In this document: positions 48,456 through 58,683 of the stretch, piece after piece
Numbering within the stretch: the first letter of the stretch is position 1
How the letters are laid out: each line of letters begins with the position of its first letter
DNA from: Monodelphis domestica
Lineage: Eukaryota; Chordata; Mammalia; Didelphimorphia; Didelphidae
Direction: 5' to 3'
DNA length: 64,000 nucleotides
Assembly: GCF_027887165.1 (NCBI RefSeq)
Contig: NC_077227.1
Coordinates: forward strand, 69,885,252 to 69,949,251
Program-made: the position numbers and the translations under genes
The notes under the pieces: generated by a model
What the model saw: only the letters and a program-made list of their open reading frames with translations
Database searches by the model: none
What the model was told of the DNA's origin: nothing

Positions 48456-48512
48456 CTCTTCTGCCTTAGTATGATTCTAAGATAAGAGGCAAGAGTTTAA
48501 AAAAAAAAAAAG
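48456..48512 (+). repeat. CORE-SINE 3' fragment
   Basis: 'caccactcttctgccttagt' ... A-rich tail: the last part of the poly-A SINE family. Confidence 0.75.
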
Positions 48513-51500
48513 GTAGACTGTGATGACAGTAATATCTTAATCTCTTCCCCGCATTGGATTTGGGCTAGTTTTTCCTTAAGACTTTATAGGCTGATGGAAC
48601 TAAAAGCCAATGGTGAGAGCTGATTTCCCTTCCTCGGTTTACTACAAAGCAGCCAATCAGTCTTTGAGGGATTGGTCATCTCTGAAGCTTGGCTGGTGGA
48701 TCATGATCATGATGGAGGAGGCAAGAGAGCCTTCAGCTGAATTAATCAGAGGTGTCCTCAATGTCTATCACCTGCTGCTAAGTAAATCTCTTGTTAACTG
48801 TTGAATATCTTGGATCTCGTTTGGTTCTTAGTTAATTTAAACAGTCAGCCTGAGTCTCAGCCCAAAAAAGGGGGATCCTCTAGTCCCATTCATTTTTTAA
48901 TAAAAATCCTCTCCTTGGCATTTCCAAATCATTAGCCTAGTCCTGAGTGGTATTTGTCTAAATGATCTTCCATTGATCCAAAATCATGGCAAGAAGTCCC
49001 AACTTCTCACAATTTGTGGGCATAGATATTTAAATTACCCAGGGCTGCTTTTCCAGATATTCAGTAGAGAGAAATAGTTGGAAGAAACCACATACTCCCT
49101 TAGACTTACCACATTCCAGAAAGAAGAAAAAAACCTTTACAATCCCAAACACACACGTAGGTGATTTGGATATAGACGGATCTAAATATCACTTGCTGAG
49201 TCTGTATGTTGGCACAGACAGGTAGAATGGAAGTCACAGATCAACTCAAAAGTCCTCAGTGGCTGTTAACTGTAGATTAAAATTACAAAATCCTCTGCCT
49301 GGCATTTAAAGCCATCTAGGATAGAGCTCTCATATACCTTTATTCTCTTGTTCCATGTTAGTCTCATACACTGTTTCAGCCACACTCACCTGCTCAATGT
49401 TTCCAAACATGACATTCTAACTTGAACCCCTGTGACCTGGCACAAATGGGTTCCTATGTCTAGAATATACTCCTAACTTCCTCTCTTAGTGCCCACATTC
49501 CCTCCAAGTACAGCAAAGTGCTACCTCCTGCCTTCAACCTTTCCCAATTCCTATAATTAATGTTCTCACCCTCTTAAAATTGCTTCATGGAATTTATATT
49601 TACTTCTCTGTATGTGGAGTCCTCTAAATTGGGTCCATTTACTGCAGAAGAGGACTCTGAATGTTTATAATGTAGCTCAGTGTGCCCACTAAGGAAGGAG
49701 GAAAAGAAGAAACCCACTCCTAAGCCTTAAGTGTCTCAAAGAAATATATTAAAGGATATCCTCTGCAGCTAATCAAGCTCTCAGGAGAGTTAGAGGAGGT
49801 AAGATGCTCTAATTCTCCAAACCTGTAGCCAGATAGTGTTGGCATAACAGGTTTACAGAGGCCTTCCCAGCTTTCCCTTTTTGGATAAGAAAAGTCCCAT
49901 TTCTGGTACATTAGAGATGGCTCCTCCTTTTCAAGTGCTCTACGATTGTGGCCTGTGGGGATCAAGATATTATCTGTAACCCCCATTTACAGTTCTAAAT
50001 TTAGAGATCTTTGAGTGTAGTAGTTGATTGAAGGGTAAGGAGTATATGGAACCGGACTGTTTCTCATTTATCCACAGCTGCATAATAAAGATCTATAATT
50101 CTAGGTATTAGAGGGCTGTTTGGGCCCAGAGGCATAGATACCTATGAAGTTGAGTTTTTTTAACCTTTACCAGAGCAAGAATGACCTCAGACGTAAACAG
50201 TATCTTCTGAGTATTATACAAAGAATCATAGAAAGCATAGAGTAGACACTCTGAAGCCACCTGCAGCCATCACAGCAGAGAGCAATGGGGAAGTTCCTGG
50301 TGGGCAGGTGCCCTTTCATTTTTGTCCTGGGACGTGCCAACTATCCCACGTCTGACTCATCAGAGGGATCTGTTGGCTAAAAGGAGCTCTCAGATTCCCC
50401 AGGCTTCCAGGTTCTCTGGCCAACAAAGCCCCAGTGCCACAAGTGCCTGCCTGGGAGCCGTACCACTTGTTCTGTGGAGTAAGTGCCATGATACCTCCTG
50501 GCTCTCAGGAACCCACCAGACATCATGCCTACTCACCAGATCAGAGGCAAACTAACAGGGATGGCTGTGCTACACATGCATGTGTGAACACACACAGGCA
50601 GAGGAAAAGAAGGTGGCCCAAGGAAGGGGGAGCCTGGGGAAGAGACATGTAGGGGAATGTGTTCAGGGGTGGGAAAACATGGGCAAACAGTGCTTGAGGG
50701 TCAATTAAATTGTTGTATGCCAGTTTCCATGAACATCTTTAGGTGGCTGTGAGGTGTGTTTCTGCCAGGGCACATATGTGAGTAGGACTGCTCAGCAGGC
50801 AAAGATGGGGTCAAAGTTGGCAGAGGATAAACAGGTGCCTGGAGTGTAACTCCTAGCAAATACCTACAGGGTGAAGGCTCCATGCAAGGTTAATAATGCA
50901 GAACCAGCAGTTAAGGCACTGGTAGTCACAAACCATAAAACCACAAATCCATAATGCAGGAGGACTTCTTATAATACAACCAGCAGGAAATCTAAGCCTT
51001 TTATAGCCAGTATCCTTCCCCCCCCCCAACCTCACATAATAGGCCCTTAATTAAAAGATTATTTAATTGAATGAGGGGTAGGGAACATCCCTATCTTCTA
51101 TGAAGAATCTAAAGACCAGAGAGGCTAAGTGTTTCATCCAAAGTCACATAGAAGATTCAGTATTTCACACTTTTTTTTTAAGTTCTAGAAAACAAAAATG
51201 CATGCAGTTTTATTTTTGTTTTGCTTTTTGGTATTTAAGAATTATAAAAATTAGATTTTAAAAAATCATAAAGGAAGATGAGAACTGACTTTAACTTGAC
51301 TAGGGCTTGAGGACCATACTTTCCTGACTCCCTAAAATGAGCTGAGTCTCCGAGGACAAACAAGAAAAAAGAATAGAGTATCCTCAGCCAGCCATTCATT
51401 CTCTTCCTCTCCATCTAACCTATATTATAATCATGAGCACATCTAGAAAGTTGGTGGTCCTCTCTCTGTTCTGTTGCTAGCCTCTCCCGTCTGAGATCAT

Positions 51501-51780
51501 GAAGACTTTTCTTAGAGATAATGCTATTTCATAAATAATAAATATTAATGTTATTTTTTTTCAGTGAGCTATAGTCTAATCTGGGGCAGAATCACAAGAA
51601 TTCTTCTTATGTGACTTGAATTACTCCTAATACAAGCAGTTATGAAAGAAATGGAGTATCCTTCATTTTTTTGGCCCCTTTCGTCCACTGGTAAGCTCTA
51701 TCCCTAAGGCAAACTAGAATTGTATTTTCCCCATCCCTATTCATTCCTATTGACTTTGGGTCTATCTCCATTCTAATAAT
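48513..51780. other. Intergenic region left of the TMEM202-like 3' end
   Basis: An L2-like stretch lies at about 49260-49640. No RGR exon, expected here from human gene order, was recognised on the plus strand. The last part (about 51190-51780) may be 3' UTR of the TMEM202-like gene: a minus-strand AATAAA lies at 51209-51214. The remainder, including 49700-51180, holds nothing I can name. Confidence 0.55.
49260..49640 (+). repeat. L2-like LINE 3' region
   Basis: 'ctctgcctggcatttaaagc', 'gtttcagccacactcacctg', 'tgctacctcctgccttcaac' in L2 order, diverged. Confidence 0.5.
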
Positions 51781-51974
51781 CTAGTATATGGTTTCTGAAT
51801 CCAGTGCTGGATCTATAACCATCTCTGATTCTGGCTCTCCTTCTGTTGCTGGTGTTGACCACATCCTTGGATTAATCCCCAATCTTCTCTTTGCTAAGGG
51901 AATTTCACTTAAATTATCATCATCATCAAGGGGCAATCGACCAAAAGTTTTGTAGTTGAAGTAGAAGATAAGCC
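51781..51974 (-). CDS. TMEM202-like last coding exon
   Basis: The acceptor TTCTCTTTCTTTAG is followed by GGCTTATCTTC. It completes helix 4 (GLIFYFNYKTFGRLP) and encodes a cytosolic tail with DDDD, AKRRLGINP and a run of acidic and Ser/Thr residues, ending SETIY at TAG 51781-51783. Confidence 0.75.
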
Positions 51975-54900
51975 CTAAAGAAAGAGAGAAAGTCACTGTG
52001 AGCTTTAGGTGGTGGGTTGAATTCATTACTAGTTACATATGAAGTACAGAGAACTCCACAGGGCCTCTGGGCAGTTTTGTTGTCATGAAATTTTGTTCAG
52101 TGCTAGGAATTGTGTGTCCAATGTAAAAGGGAATTCTTAATCTTTCTCTAATTTAACTGGGGGGCCTAGAGGTCCTTTTATCATAGAGATGTGTAAAGAT
52201 ATACCAGTCCACAGTGAAAGGAAGTAGAAACCAGAGAGATAGGAAGTGAGGTAAGAAGGGGATATAAAAGGCCAGTGAGAGCACTTGGAGGGGATTTTTG
52301 ACTTTTTTTGGGTTGGGAGACGATTGGTCATTGGTAGTTGGTAGCTGGTGGTGTGGCTTGGTGATTAATTGGTGGTTGAGGTATATATATATATATTGTG
52401 GAAAGGAAATAAGACTGACAGTTTGTGTGGGGGAAGGGCCAACTGGGAGTGACAGTTGGGTCTTGTGACTAGCACTTCCTTCCTGCCAGGAGGGGTCTTG
52501 CTTCCGGGTGTTGGAGGGATTGGAGCAATATTCCCTCTCTCCCTTTAACTCCTCCTTACCCCTATACAAACCTCCCATTATTCCCCATTTATCCCCTGTT
52601 TTCCAATCTTCCTATTTCCTTTCCCAATAAATATTACTACATATATATATGTATTCTGCCTGGTGAGCTTGGCTGAAGGTGATCAGCTAGACTTTAACTA
52701 TAGGCAGTTATAGGTAGTTATAGGGTAGTTAAGCAATTTCTCTTTCTCTCTCTCTCTCTCTCTTTCCTATATTTCCCTCTTTTAACTATGTTCTCATTAA
52801 AATTAAAATTGTTTTGTTTTGTTTTTTAAACCCTTACCTTCTGTCTTGGAGTCAATACTGTGTATTGGCTCCAAGGCAGAAGAGTGGTAAGGGCTAGGCA
52901 ATGGGGGTCAAGTGACTTGCCCAGGGTCACACAGCCAGGAAGTGGCTGAGGCCAGATTTGAACCTAGGACCTCCCATCTCTAGGCCTGGTTCTCAATCCA
53001 CTGAGCTACCCAGCTGCCCCCTAAAATTAAAATTGTTAAAAGCTGCTCTCTTATTTTGTCAAACTCCTAATTTAACCCTTACACCAACCTGCAGGATCTA
53101 AAGATGAAATTCTGGTAATATTCTGTCTTTCTGTTAGTGAATTAACAAGTATATCCAGTACTGTGCACTCTCTAAGAAAGGAGAACATCTCAGAAAAGAC
53201 TCCCTGCTGCCCACAAAGCCATGATTATCTTCATGAGTCAATTTCTGCAATGGTCTCTCTTACTGAGGATGAGCACCCAGCTTGTTTCTGTGACCTCACA
53301 GACCCAAAGAGAGAGTAAAATGTCCCAGAGTATAGGACTCACCTGGCATTAGATTTCTATATAAAAAAAAAAAAACACAACACAAAAGGAACCTCACACA
53401 AACCTCACCCTTAAGAGAATGAACAAAACTCAATCCAGCCAAAGGCATGGAAACACCAAGGCTCCTTCAGCACTATCTTAACCTAATGTACCCCAGTGAC
53501 ACTGTAATTATTCTGGCTCTGCAGAAGCAATGTGGCTGGTATTGAAAACCACTAGCATCAGTAGAATTCTGGAACTGCTTTTGTCACCTGTCTGGAACTG
53601 GACATCAATGCTGGCCTCTGATTCTCAAATGAAGATGTTTCCCTGGAGCAGTGTACCTACATGATACTCAAACTGACAGCTCCAAGGCCAGTGTGAGGAT
53701 TTTGTCTGAATCCCAGCTCCCTTGTGGATCTATTTGCTTGTGTTTATTAATAAACTGAGTGGTATTTGTTACTCAGCACATTTAACACATATGTATATAT
53801 TTATCATATGTATATATGTGTATATACATATGTATGTGTCATATGTATATATAGATCATCCATTTTTCCCCTAGTTTCTATATTATTCAAGTACATACAC
53901 GTCTGGGTATGTGAGAGAGACAGATGAAAATATAAAAAGAGAGAGAGAGAGAGAGATTTGGTGCTAGCTTTAGAATCTAAGTAGTATATAGTTATTGTTC
54001 AGTCATTTTTCAGTCATGTCCTACTCTGTGACCCCATGTAGGGTTTTCTTGGCAAACATACTGGAGTGGTTTGAAATTTCCTTCTTCAGCTTATTTTATG
54101 GATAAGGAAACTAAAGCAGAGTTATATGACTTGCCCAGGGCCACATAGTTATTATGAGGCTAGAGTAATTCAGGCTAGACAAGGTACTATTATCTCCTGC
54201 ACCACCTTGCTACCCAAGATATAGTGGCAGAGATGAAAGTGATGTTTGATGTAGAAGGATATGTAATAATAATTGCTATCATTTAGTAGGACAAGAGTTG
54301 TGAAAAGTGTAGACACAAGTCCTTCTGTACTTGCTGCCCATACCAAGCAGAACTTTTATTATAGAAACTATTGCCCTAGAAGAAATCATATGAAACAAAA
54401 AGGGAGGCAACAGGGAACAAGATAAAGGACCCTGGATTTGCCTTCAATCTCAGCTCTGGGACTCATTATTCATGGGACTCTGGACAAGTCACTAAAATTC
54501 TGTCTCCTCTTATGTAAATGAAATGGTAGAATGAGTTAACATCTGAAGTCTCTTCTCACTTGGAATCTGTGACTGTTGTAAAGGATCATTTACTAACATG
54601 GAAATAGTTTGTGATACAAAAGACTTGGAACTCAGGATTTTTTTCTTCTTCCTCCTGGATGGCAAGAAGACCCAGTGTTGGAACATCTTTTTAGGCCAGT
54701 GGATTCAAGGCTGGGTGTCCAGGGCCAACCCCGAGGCCTAGGGCACACAGGGGACAAGGGTAGAGCTAGGATTTGAACCTAGACCCAGAAGTCTTCCAGG
54801 CTGCCACTTCTCTCTGGGTTCTGCTCCTCCCTCACTGGAGGGTTTCCTTTTGCTGCTATGAGGCGTGGGTCTAACTCACCAGATACCATGAAGAAGAAGC

Positions 54901-56221
54901 TACCCCACCAGTTGAAGTGGAAGGCCCACAGGAAGGATGACCCCATGGTGGGGCTAGTGTACTTTTTGACTTGCATCAGAAAAAGCACAAGGCATATGAA
55001 CAGGCTGACTCCTGGGAACAAGAGCAGAGAGGATTTCACTTTGGAACCATTGTCCTTGCATCTCTCATACCTTCCTCCAACCCCACTCCCCACCCCCAGA
55101 TTGTTTGTCCCATTCTGGGGTATAACTGTAAAGAAAAGGCCAATGGGACCAGAAGGCATGGAGCTATAGCAGAAAGCAGTGACACTGGATTTGGAGATGA
55201 TCAGGTCTGGCTTCCAAGTTCTGCAACCTACTGGCTATGTGACTTTGGCCTAGCCTTTGAGGATATTATTTCCCCAGTTCTAAAGTAAGGGCAGGGATCC
55301 TGGGCAAGTCATTTCACCCCCATAGCCTAGCCCATCCCATTCTTCTGCTTTAGAACCAATCCATGGTATTGACTCTAAGGTAGAAGGTAAGGATTTAAAA
55401 AAAAGAAAGAAAGAAAGAAAGAAAAAACAAGGGCAGCAATACCTGTTCTATTTCCCTCACAGGCTGTCCCTTGTAAAAGAAATTTTTGTCAACTTTAAAC
55501 ATTTTGGACAGGACAAATCTCTGGTAAAAAGGAAGCATAAAAATAGACTTTCTGGTATCATAGAACTATGAACTCTCCAGGCTGCAAGGGCCATAGAGAA
55601 CCTCTAGTCCAACTTCCTCATGTTACAGTTGAGGATACCGAGATTCAGAGGACCTAAGTGATTTGCACAGGAAATTTATATTGTAGTTAAAAGTATAGCA
55701 CAGCCTTCCTGACTCTTAGCCCAGCAGTCCTTCTCCTAAGCTATTCTCCAGGAAAACTTTCCCTGCCTACACTATCACCAGCAATGGCCTAACGGGAATT
55801 TGAAATTCTACCATTAGAACTTCATTCTTTTGGAATGATCATGGCCCTGTTCAAGCTCCTGTTTAACAGTTCCAATGCCTCTCTCTCTCTCCAAACCTAG
55901 TTGGGTAATTCTTCAATGGGAATAGCTTTGTTAGAGGGACCCAGGGCCTAGAAGAGCCAACTATGGGAGAAAGGTGAGTGGGAAAACGGAAAAGGTTCAG
56001 GGGGAGCATCTGAGGTGAATTCTGGGGACTTTCCAGTTTCACCAGAGGCTTAGCTGGCTGGTATGGATCTGTACCTGAAGTCAAAGAGAGGGTGGCTAGT
56101 CTCAGATCCAGCTGAGCAGGGAGCTCTTTCCTGGACCGGCAGGAGTTGATGACCCAGACGCCGCCAATGAAGGCAATGAGGGCAAAGAGGAGAAAGAAGC
56201 TCCTGGAGATCTGGAGGTAGT
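51781..56221 (-). CDS. TMEM202-like four-transmembrane protein (last three coding exons; N-terminus missing)
   Basis: Exons 56075-56221, 54880-55011 and 51781-51974 join in phase (1, 1, 1) into 157 residues plus TAG. From the first residue: motif YLQISRSFF; a hydrophobic helix about 9-27; a second about 50-64 after LDLRLATLSL; a third about 84-101 in WAFHFNWWGSFFFMVSG; then an acidic, Ser/Thr-rich tail with RRLGINP. I match this from memory to human TMEM202 (YLQYSRAFF, LDLKVSMLSF, LNWCSDIFYMFAGI, RLGVGP), a PMP22/claudin-like four-helix membrane protein of unknown function. The fit is over the whole length, including tail. The exon(s) for helix 1 and the first extracellular loop were not found up to 64000. 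The frame is intact with good splice sites, so it is probably a living gene. Alternatives: another PMP22/claudin-superfamily member. Confidence 0.7.
52122..53083. mobile_element. Solo LTR fossil in an intron, carrying a SINE
   Basis: Starts TGTAAAAGGG and ends AACCCTTACA (inverted TG...CA ends), flanked by the 4-bp duplication CCAA at 52118-52121 and 53084-53087. A TATA-like 'ggggatataaaaggcc' (about 52258) and a downstream 'cccaataaat' poly-A signal suggest plus orientation, opposite to the host gene. About 740 bp once the SINE insertion is excluded. Confidence 0.75.
52814..53021 (-). repeat. Poly-A CORE-SINE inserted in a solo LTR, with 16-bp target-site duplication
   Basis: Antisense copy from 'aacccttaccttctgtcttg' to 'gagctacccagctgcccc'. 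Flanked by the perfect direct repeat TAAAATTAAAATTGTT at 52798-52813 and 53022-53037. Confidence 0.93.
53990..54215 (-). repeat. CORE-SINE with RTE-like 3' tail
   Basis: 'cagtcatgtcctactctgtg', 'gggttttcttggcaaacata', 'ttgcccagggccacatagtt' and 'gcaccaccttgctaccc', antisense; same family as 18565-18808. Confidence 0.8.
54880..55011 (-). CDS. TMEM202-like exon with third and fourth helices
   Basis: The acceptor CTTGTTCCCAG is followed by GAGTCAGCCTG. It encodes GVSLFICLVLFLMQV, then FLWAFHFNWWGSFFFMVS, and ends GTATCTG before donor GTGAGT (phase 1). 132 nt. Confidence 0.78.
55012..56074 (-). other. Intron of the TMEM202-like gene
   Basis: 1063 bp, GT-AG. Contains a truncated poly-A SINE (55290-55425, with a GAAA run) and a MIR-like piece (about 55555-55715). 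Confidence 0.75.
55290..55425 (+). repeat. 5'-truncated CORE-SINE with GAAA tail
   Basis: Starts in the CORE ('cctgggcaagtcatttcacc') and ends in a run of GAAA units. Short flanking match AAGGGCAG on both sides. Confidence 0.8.
56075..56221 (-). CDS. TMEM202-like exon with second membrane helix
   Basis: The acceptor CTTCAACCTCTAG is followed by ACTACCTCCAG. The first codon is split (NAC), so its residue depends on the missing exon. The exon encodes YLQISRSFFLLFALIAFIGG and LDLRLATLSLTS, and ends ACTTCAG before donor GTACAG (phase 1). Confidence 0.75.
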
Positions 56222-56984
56222 CTAGAGGTTGAAGCGGAAAGCAAGAGGCCAAGCTGGGGATTGGGGAAAAGGGCCAAGAGTCAAGGGATAGGAGACAGCC
56301 CTCCACCCCCATCCCAAGGATGTGCAGGAACTGGGGAAGAGAAGGGCAAAGGACAGACAGGACAAGCCAGCTGTACTTCTAGCCAGAGAAGGTAGCCACC
56401 AACAAGGTGAAATTTCAGGAACATCAGCAAACTTCTCCAGCATTCTTCCAAATGCTTATTGATGCCTAAAATTTCAGTAATGGAGAGTAGTGCCTTCCCT
56501 TCATTCACAATGAGAGAAAAGGATCAAAGCATGACTACCTCTGAAATGAGAAGCAGACTATACAGAGTCCTATTACAGCATGTGAGTATTGGATAAATTA
56601 AGGGGACTAGAATTTCAGTAAGCCTGACATATCCAAAGGAGCCTGGCCCTTGACAAAAACTGGCCTTGATTGGCACCAGCCTGGTATAGCATAGTCCACT
56701 TAGGTTGTCATAGTTGAAAATATTTGGGGAATAGATTATGTATTTGGGAATTGCCCTCAGAGCTTACGACACTTTGTGATATCTCCCAGGGTCACAAATA
56801 TTCACCATCTGAGCACAGATTTAATTTTTGAAAATATTCCCAGGTCAATAAGTGCCTGCTTTGGTGAATAAAGTAATTACTTTGGGTAATTTCATTTTTG
56901 GTCTTAAAACTTTCAGAAAAACTTCTCTGTGAACTAAAAGCATTATCTTAGTGAAGAAATCAACCTCTAGGCCACAGTTTTTTT

Positions 56985-57505
56985 TTTTAATATATTTTAT
57001 TTGATCATTTCCAAGCATTATTCGTTAAAGACATAGATCATTTTCTTTTCCTCCCCCCCACCCCCCATAGCCGACGCGTAAGTCCACTGGGCATTAGATG
57101 TTTTCTTGATTTGAACCCATTGCTTTGTTGATAGTATTTGCATTAGAGTGTTCATTTAAAGTCTATCCTCTGTCATGTCCCCTCAACCTCTGTATTCAGG
57201 CAGTTGCTTTTTCTCGGTGTTTCCACTCCCATAGTTTATCCTTTGCTTATGAATGGTGTTTTTTTTCTCCTGGATCCCTGAAAGTTGTTCAGGGACATTA
57301 CACCGCCCCTAATGGAGAAGTCCATTACGTTCGATTATACCACAGTGTATTAGTCTCTGTGTACAATGTTCTCCTGGTTCTGCTCCTCTCGCTCTGCATC
57401 ACTTCCTGGAGGTTGTTCCAGTCTCCATGGAACTTCTCCACTTTATTATTCCTTTGAGCACAATAGTATTCCATCACCAACATATACCACAGTTTGTTCA
57501 TAGGC
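56985..57505 (-). repeat. L1-like 3' region, antisense
   Basis: 'tattttatttgatcatttcc', 'tgttctcctggttctgctcc', 'cacttcctggaggttgttcc', 'gcacaatagtattccatcac', 'aacatataccacagtttgtt': the marsupial L1 3' signature, better preserved than the copies near 2 and 6 kb. Confidence 0.65.
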
Positions 57506-57779
57506 CACAGTTTTTGTGAATCCCAGAACCCAATTCAACACATGGGGGTTTTAAGAACACAAAAATGAAAAACAATGCAAACCTTGTCCTACCCTCAAGT
57601 ATGGGGGAGTGGGAGAGAGGCACAGTGAGGAATAAGACACATAATTAAGATAAGTCAGAATGACACAAGTGCCTAGGAGGAGTTAAGAAAAGTGACATCT
57701 CTTGTCCCCTAAGGAGAGATGGATCACTGATAGCAGGGAACATCAGGGAAGGCATCATAAAGGAAATATATCTAAGTTT

Positions 57780-58290
57780 GACTATGCCAAGACGGCAGAA
57801 GAGGAAAAAGAGTATATCCCATCTCCCTCCACCACTGTTCCATCAACAATTTAAGAATGCCATACTGAGCAGTGATTAGGAAATCAAAGGAGAAACTACA
57901 GTGGATCATCTTGGCGTCTTAAAATCATAACTTCCACCTAGAGGTAAGTGACCGGGGCAGAAAATGGCAATAGAGTTTAGAGAACAGAGGCAGGTCAAGA
58001 TCATAGACTCAGTACCCAGATCTCTGAGCTAAAACAGCAGTACAATAGCAGTCTCAGCCAAGGACCTAGGCTAACAGCAGGACAGGGAGAATAACAGTAT
58101 TTCCAGGGGGCCTGGAGAAAAAACTCAGCACCCAAAGTCCCCCCAGCATGTGAGGAAGAAGTGGGGCAGAGAGAGCAGATATTGGACTTGGTCCCCTGCC
58201 TAGCAGTGAGGAGGAAGAATCTCTCAGAGAGGCCAGAATTGCAGGCTCAGCCTACAAAGCTCCCATCTAGGCCAGCAGAGTTGTTCATTG
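57780..58290 (+). repeat. L1 5' UTR-like fragment
   Basis: Starts 'gactatgccaagacggcaga' and 'agaggaaaaagagta', resembling the L1 5' start ('caagatggcagaggag' type), followed by GC-richer leader-like sequence. No ORF1 follows. Confidence 0.4.
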
Positions 58291-58683
58291 CAAACTGCTA
58301 AAATAATAAGTAAACAAGACAATATAAAGAGCTACTGTAATGCTAGAGATGTCCAAGACACAGAGATGCCCTGAGATAATAGAAGGGTTTTATGTGGGGA
58401 GAGAGGAGAGGAAGAGAATGGAGTCTTCTCTCCCTCATGGTCAAAACCAAGGGAGGAGGAGTTGATGTTGGTTTTAGACCAAGAGATAAGAGGGTGAGTC
58501 AGTTGTTTTCCCTTTCCAATCCTCTTTAGTTATGGCTCCTCACTAAGCCTGCCTGTTCACTCCCCACTGTTTGGTTCCTTCTAAATAATAGGCTTCTTTT
58601 ATCTGGGGAGAGAGATCACTTCTCTCTCCCTCCTCAGTTGTAACTGCCCTTCCCTCAGTCTTGAATCAGTTAAGTTTGTTAAT

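Larger units (their letters stand above)
42246..48460. mobile_element. Nest of endogenous retrovirus fossils (ERV1/gammaretrovirus-like)
   Basis: A broken cluster of at least four LTR copies of related families in both orientations, plus one gag-like internal piece and nested insertions. LTR ends share TGTCAAC...GTTGACA. No pol or env was recognised. Divergence between LTR pieces suggests old, multi-round insertion. The parts are listed below. Confidence 0.75.
51975..54879 (-). other. Intron of the TMEM202-like gene (solo LTR, SINE)
   Basis: 2905 bp, GT-AG. Contains the solo LTR 52122-53083 with a SINE inside it, AT/TA and GA microsatellites (about 53790-53860 and 53935-53957) and an RTE-tailed CORE-SINE (53990-54215). 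53090-53780 and 54220-54870 hold only a weak MIR-like stretch (about 54410-54560). Confidence 0.75.

Noticed and set aside
50322-50652. Plus-strand open frames in the interval where RGR is expected
   Set aside because: No resemblance to opsin exons, no plausible splice sites in phase and low-complexity composition.
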